Source: JBQTKD01 sp963703165
GTDB lineage: Bacteria > Actinomycetota > Actinomycetes > Sporichthyales > Sporichthyaceae
Length of the DNA: 64,000 nucleotides
NCBI GenBank assembly: GCA_963703165.1
Contig: OY969798.1
Coordinates: forward strand, 3,472,001 to 3,536,000
Reading direction: 5' to 3'
Shown here: in pieces, positions 61,016-64,000 of the stretch
Layout: each line of letters begins with the position of its first letter
Numbering within the stretch: position 1 is the stretch's first letter
Made by a program: the position numbers and the translations under genes
The notes under the pieces: generated by a model
The model's database searches: none
Told to the model about the DNA's origin: nothing
What the model saw: only the letters and a program-made list of their open reading frames with translations

Positions 61016-61882
61016 ATGCAGGTAGCGATCCACATCGGCAACTTCTCCCTGCCGGGCGGGCCCGCGGCCCTCGGGCCCGCGCTCGCCGCGGCAGGCCGCG
61101 CTGCCGAGGACGCGGGCGTCGGCTACGTCTCCCTCATGGACCACTTCTTCCAGATCCCCGTGCTCGGTGAGGCCACCGAGCCGATGCTCGAGGGCTACAC
61201 AGGCCTGGGGTTCCTCGCCGCCCACACCTCGACGGTGAAGCTTCAGCTGCTGTGCACCGGCGTGACCTATCGCCACCCGGGCGTGCTCGCGAAGACAGTG
61301 ACGACCCTCGACGTCCTGTCCGGCGGGCGCGCCCAACTCGGCATCGGCGCGGCCTGGTTCGAGCGCGAGCACCGCGGTCTCGGCGTCCCGTTCCCGCCGC
61401 TTTCCCAGCGGTTCGAGATGCTCGAGGAGACGCTGCAGATCTGCCTGCAGATGTGGAGCGACAACAACGGCCCGTACGAGGGCAAGCACTACCAGCTCGC
61501 GGAGACGCTCTGCGTGCCCGCGCCGATCTCCAGCCCACGCCCGGGAATCCTCGTCGCCGGTGGTGGGGAGAAGAAGACGCTGCGCTTCGTCGCCCGCTAC
61601 GCCGACGAGTGCAACCTGTTCGGCCCGCCGGACATGGTGGCCGCGAAGCTCGACATCCTCCGCGGGCACTGCGAGACCGAGGGCCGCGACTACTCGACGA
61701 TCACCCCGACGATCCTGTCCGGCCTCGACCCGCACGCCGACCCGGACGAGTTCCTCCGCGAGATGGAGAAGTTCGCGGCACTCGGCGTCGGCGTCGTCGC
61801 TCTCGTCCCGCCGGGTGACAACCCGGTCGGTTACGTCGAGGGACTGGGCAAACTCATCCCGCGCCTGACCGACCTCGGCTGA
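61016..61882 (+). CDS. F420-dependent LLM-class oxidoreductase
   Basis: A 288-residue TIM-barrel flavin/F420 enzyme of the luciferase-like monooxygenase class: GVGYVSLMDHFFQIPVLGE, LGFLAAHTSTVKLQLLCTGVTYRHPGVLAKTVTTLDVLSGGRAQLGIGAAW and PPLSQRFEMLEETLQICLQMW. The strand pattern and LSGGR motif are those of actinobacterial F420-dependent dehydrogenases/reductases. Substrate cannot be read from the sequence. Stand-alone gene after the hydrolase (64-base gap). Confidence 0.88.
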   Translation: MQVAIHIGNFSLPGGPAALGPALAAAGRAAEDAGVGYVSLMDHFFQIPVLGEATEPMLEGYTGLGFLAAHTSTVKLQLLCTGVTYRHPGVLAKTVTTLDVLSGGRAQLGIGAAWFEREHRGLGVPFPPLSQRFEMLEETLQICLQMWSDNNGPYEGKHYQLAETLCVPAPISSPRPGILVAGGGEKKTLRFVARYADECNLFGPPDMVAAKLDILRGHCETEGRDYSTITPTILSGLDPHADPDEFLREMEKFAALGVGVVALVPPGDNPVGYVEGLGKLIPRLTDLG

Positions 61883-61918
61883 GCACTTGCGGCGCGCAAC
61901 CTCTGTAGAGCTAGGCGG

Positions 61919-62329
61919 CTAACGGGCGGCCATGAGCTTCGCGCGTTGTTCGGCGAGCAGTCGGATGCTCTCCGCCGCCGCGTCGTTCGCTGCGATGCGG
62001 GCGTCGATCTCTTCGCGGTGCAGGGCGGCGAAGTCCAGAGCCACCCGGATCTGTGCCGGGTGGCGGCCGAACTGATCGGCCAATTGCGCCACCCGCTGAG
62101 ATTCGCGGCCCTTCGTGTGGCGTAACGCCGCCACGATCTCCCACACGTCCGCTCCGTCGGCCAAGGCCGCTCGTCGTCCGGTCGGTCCGTCCCGATAGAC
62201 GATTCCGGGATGGCGCAGCGTGGCCAAACCCTCCGCGATCAGGCGTTCCAGCAGCGCGCGTTCCGAGATGCCCTCGCTGCGGGCCTGCGTCAGTACAAGG
62301 CGGTGTGACCTGACGCATCTTGCATACAA
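61919..62329 (-). CDS. DUF433-like/antitoxin-type small protein
   Basis: About 136 residues. The core LERLIAEGLATLRHPGIVYRDGPTGRRAALADGADVWEIVAALR is common in actinobacterial antitoxin-like proteins, with a ribbon/helix N-terminus and RHPAQIRVALDFAALHREEIDARIAAND after it. The start is uncertain: TTG 62329 lies inside the operator of the GntR gene. No toxin gene is adjacent (DUF5615-type partners are usual), so it is orphan here. Divergent from the GntR regulator. Confidence 0.6.
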   Translation of the reverse strand: MYARCVRSHRLVLTQARSEGISERALLERLIAEGLATLRHPGIVYRDGPTGRRAALADGADVWEIVAALRHTKGRESQRVAQLADQFGRHPAQIRVALDFAALHREEIDARIAANDAAAESIRLLAEQRAKLMAAR

Positions 62330-62342
62330 GCTTGCATACAAG
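62320..62342. promoter_or_regulatory. Tandem GntR operator
   Basis: TTGCATACAAG occurs twice (62320-62330 and 62332-62342), each resembling the TNGTATACNA consensus of FCD-type GntR regulators. They lie 17-40 bases before the GntR ATG and overlap the start region of the divergent antitoxin-like gene, so both may be controlled together. Confidence 0.7.
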
Positions 62343-62359
62343 GTTGGTACGATCCAGCC

Positions 62360-63046
62360 ATGAGCTCCCCAGCACCCGCGGCACAGCGCGCTTACGACCA
62401 GATCCGCCACGAGATCCTCGACGGCACCCTCGTCGGCGGCACCTTGCTCAGCGAGGTCGAGGTGGCGACCCGGCTCGGCGTCAGTCGCACCCCGGTGCAC
62501 GAGGCCTTCCTCAAGCTCGAGGCCGAGGACCTGCTGGAACTTCTGCCGCGGCGCGGGGCCGTCGTGGTCCCGATCCGGCCCGGTGAGGCCGCCGACGTCC
62601 TGGAGATCAGGCACGCCCTGGAGGTCGCGGCCACGCGGCGGTTGGCCCAGGGGGAGCCCGCCGCCCGTCAGGCGTTCGCGGCATTGGCCGCCGACCTGCT
62701 TGCCGAGCAGGACCGCATCGCCGCCGCCGGGGACCTCGCCGCCTTCGCGGCCGCCGACGCCGCCTTCCACCGGGCGATCGTCACCGCGTCCGGCAACGCG
62801 ATCGCCGACCGCTTCTACGCGAGCCTGGCCGATCGCCAACAGCGCATGACCATGGGTGCCGTCGGGGCCCGCATCGAGCACCTCCCTGTCCTGGCCGACG
62901 AGCACCGGAGCCTGGCCGGGTTGGTCGTCGAGGCCGACGTCCGCGCGTTCGAGGCCATGCTCGCCCGTCACTTCCTGACGACCCATCAGGCCGTGCTCGG
63001 TCGGATCGTCGCGCTGCCGACCTTCGCCGTCACGGAGGACGCGTGA
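62360..63046 (+). CDS. GntR-family FCD-type regulator
   Basis: A 228-residue regulator. The winged HTH is AYDQIRHEILDGTLVGGTLLSEVEVATRLGVSRTPVHEAFLKLEAEDLLELLPRRGAVVVP. The C-terminal FCD ligand domain shows FHRAIVTASGNAIADRFY and EHRSLAGLVVEADVRAFEAMLARH, with His residues that usually hold a metal ion beside a carboxylate effector. Its stop overlaps the MFS start (GTGA), so it likely regulates that transporter. Two candidate sites are just upstream. Confidence 0.9.
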   Translation: MSSPAPAAQRAYDQIRHEILDGTLVGGTLLSEVEVATRLGVSRTPVHEAFLKLEAEDLLELLPRRGAVVVPIRPGEAADVLEIRHALEVAATRRLAQGEPAARQAFAALAADLLAEQDRIAAAGDLAAFAAADAAFHRAIVTASGNAIADRFYASLADRQQRMTMGAVGARIEHLPVLADEHRSLAGLVVEADVRAFEAMLARHFLTTHQAVLGRIVALPTFAVTEDA

Positions 63047-64000
63047 GCGTCGACTTCGCCCGTCCGCTCGACCGGGAATCGACGCCTGCACCGAGTCCGC
63101 ACGACAGCTCACGCGACTGGCGGCGCGTTGCCGCGGCCATGTTCGTCATCGGCTGGGGCGGCAATCAGTTCACCCCGCTGCTCGGCGTCTACCGCGACCT
63201 GGGCGGCTACTCCCGGCTCGACGTCGACGTGTTCCTCGGCGCGTACGTGTTCGGCCTCATCCCGGGTCTGCTGATCGCGGCGGCGGTCTCCGATCGCTGC
63301 GGGCGTCGCCCGGTCCTGCTGGCCGGGCTGTGGGCGTCGCTGCTCGGGACGCTGCTGCTCTCGCTCGGCGTGCACGGCGGGTACGTCGGTGTGGTCGGTG
63401 GGCGGATGTTCAGCGGGATCGCCGTCGGTGTGGCGATGTCGGTCGGCACCGCGTGGGTCAGTGAACTCTCGGCGCGTTCAGGTGGACGACCGGGGGTCGG
63501 CGCTCGCCGTTCCGCGTTGTGGCTCACCGCGGGCCTGGGGCTCGGACCGGCCTCGGCCGGTCTGCTGGCGCAGTTCGCCAGTCCGCCGCTGACCTGGCCG
63601 TACCTGGTGCACGCCGCGCTGTGCATCCCCGCGATCCTCGTCGTCACCTCGGCGCGATGGGCGGAGACCCGGCCGCGCACCGGAGAACGACTGCGGCTCA
63701 GGCATCTGCGGGTGCCGGTGGTGCGTCACCCCCGTTTTCTGCGGGTTGTGCTGCCGATGGCGCCGTGGGTGTTCGGTTCTGCCGGCATCGCCTACGCGAT
63801 CGTCCCGGCGCAGGTCGAGGAGTCGGTCGGGGAGTGGGCGCTGCTGTTCACCGCCGCGCTGGCCGTGGCGACCCTCGGGACCGGTGTGCTGGTGCAGCCC
63901 TTGGCCCGTCGACTTGATGACGCCGGGTCAGCTCGCGCGATCGTCGTGTCCATGGCCCTCATGACAGTCGGGGTGGTGCTCGCTGCGCTCACCGCCGCGA
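63043..64000 (+). CDS. MFS transporter, 5' part
   Basis: An open frame from GTG 63043 running off the window after about 319 codons. Motif A is AAVSDRCGRRPVLLAG between helices 2 and 3; several further hydrophobic segments follow (LGTLLLSLGVHGGYVGVVGG; MFSGIAVGVAMSVGTAWVSE; FGSAGIAYAIVPAQVEE). Overlaps the GntR stop by four bases, so co-expressed and probably controlled by it. Sugar/carboxylate or drug cargo unknown. Confidence 0.85.
   Translation, partial: MSVDFARPLDRESTPAPSPHDSSRDWRRVAAAMFVIGWGGNQFTPLLGVYRDLGGYSRLDVDVFLGAYVFGLIPGLLIAAAVSDRCGRRPVLLAGLWASLLGTLLLSLGVHGGYVGVVGGRMFSGIAVGVAMSVGTAWVSELSARSGGRPGVGARRSALWLTAGLGLGPASAGLLAQFASPPLTWPYLVHAALCIPAILVVTSARWAETRPRTGERLRLRHLRVPVVRHPRFLRVVLPMAPWVFGSAGIAYAIVPAQVEESVGEWALLFTAALAVATLGTGVLVQPLARRLDDAGSARAIVVSMALMTVGVVLAALTAA

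Overview
The window is very G+C-rich, and its families point to a free-living actinomycete. These include two DUF222/HNH (REP13E12-type) genes, an F420-type LLM oxidoreductase, Tat-exported redox proteins, an IdeR/DtxR-type iron box, candidate leaderless promoters, many TetR/GntR/ArsR regulators, and several crotonases and P450s. No rRNA, tRNA, insertion sequence or CRISPR array was found. I do not assign a genus.

Layout. 1-11.3 kb: a truncated NDMA-type alcohol dehydrogenase, an AlkB-like dioxygenase, an NTF2-FMO monooxygenase, a 49-residue secreted proline-rich peptide, an aminotransferase, an iron(III) ABC transporter behind an iron box, and a GlxA/DJ-1 pair with single-base frame breaks. 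11.3-16.9 kb: a decayed DUF222/HNH gene, an MpaB-type oxygenase, a CAP protein, an ArsR/SRPBCC pair and a thioesterase. 17-22 kb: an MFS exporter, a TerD-AIM24 fusion, a secreted protein and a PucR-type regulator. 22-31.3 kb: a catabolic island with two P450s, a substrate-binding lipoprotein, a crotonase, an aldehyde dehydrogenase, a SnoaL protein and a GAF-Fis activator, with related 17-bp palindromes in its spacers. 31.3-37 kb: two TetR genes, a carotenoid oxygenase, a crotonase and a carotenoid/retinoid-type FAD oxidoreductase with repeated operator-like sites.

37.3-45.3 kb is the most coherent redox block. It holds a Tat-exported xanthine-dehydrogenase-like molybdoenzyme with its [2Fe-2S] partner, a glycine-rich secreted protein, two Tat-signal Rieske proteins, a four-helix DUF2231 membrane protein and a ferredoxin-reductase-like flavoprotein. 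I read it as a candidate extracytoplasmic electron-transfer route. 45.3-49.4 kb is a translationally coupled sensor kinase, LytTR regulator, DUF485 protein and sodium:solute symporter. 49.6-54.5 kb has an OFA-family carrier with its tiny partner, a DUF3037/HipA-like pair, two crotonases and a cupin.

54.6-60 kb holds an intact DUF222/HNH gene and then, on the other strand, hen1 and pnkp, a bacterial RNA repair operon. Every diagnostic motif of both proteins is present, but the frame is broken about 17 times by single-base indels, nearly all +1. Removing them gives exact open frames of about 469 and 848 residues. The window ends with an alpha/beta hydrolase, an LLM oxidoreductase, an orphan antitoxin-like gene, and a GntR regulator coupled to an MFS transporter that runs off the end.

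A recurring architectural feature is that at seven convergent gene junctions the stop region forms a small hairpin, often CTGAC-N5-GTCAG.
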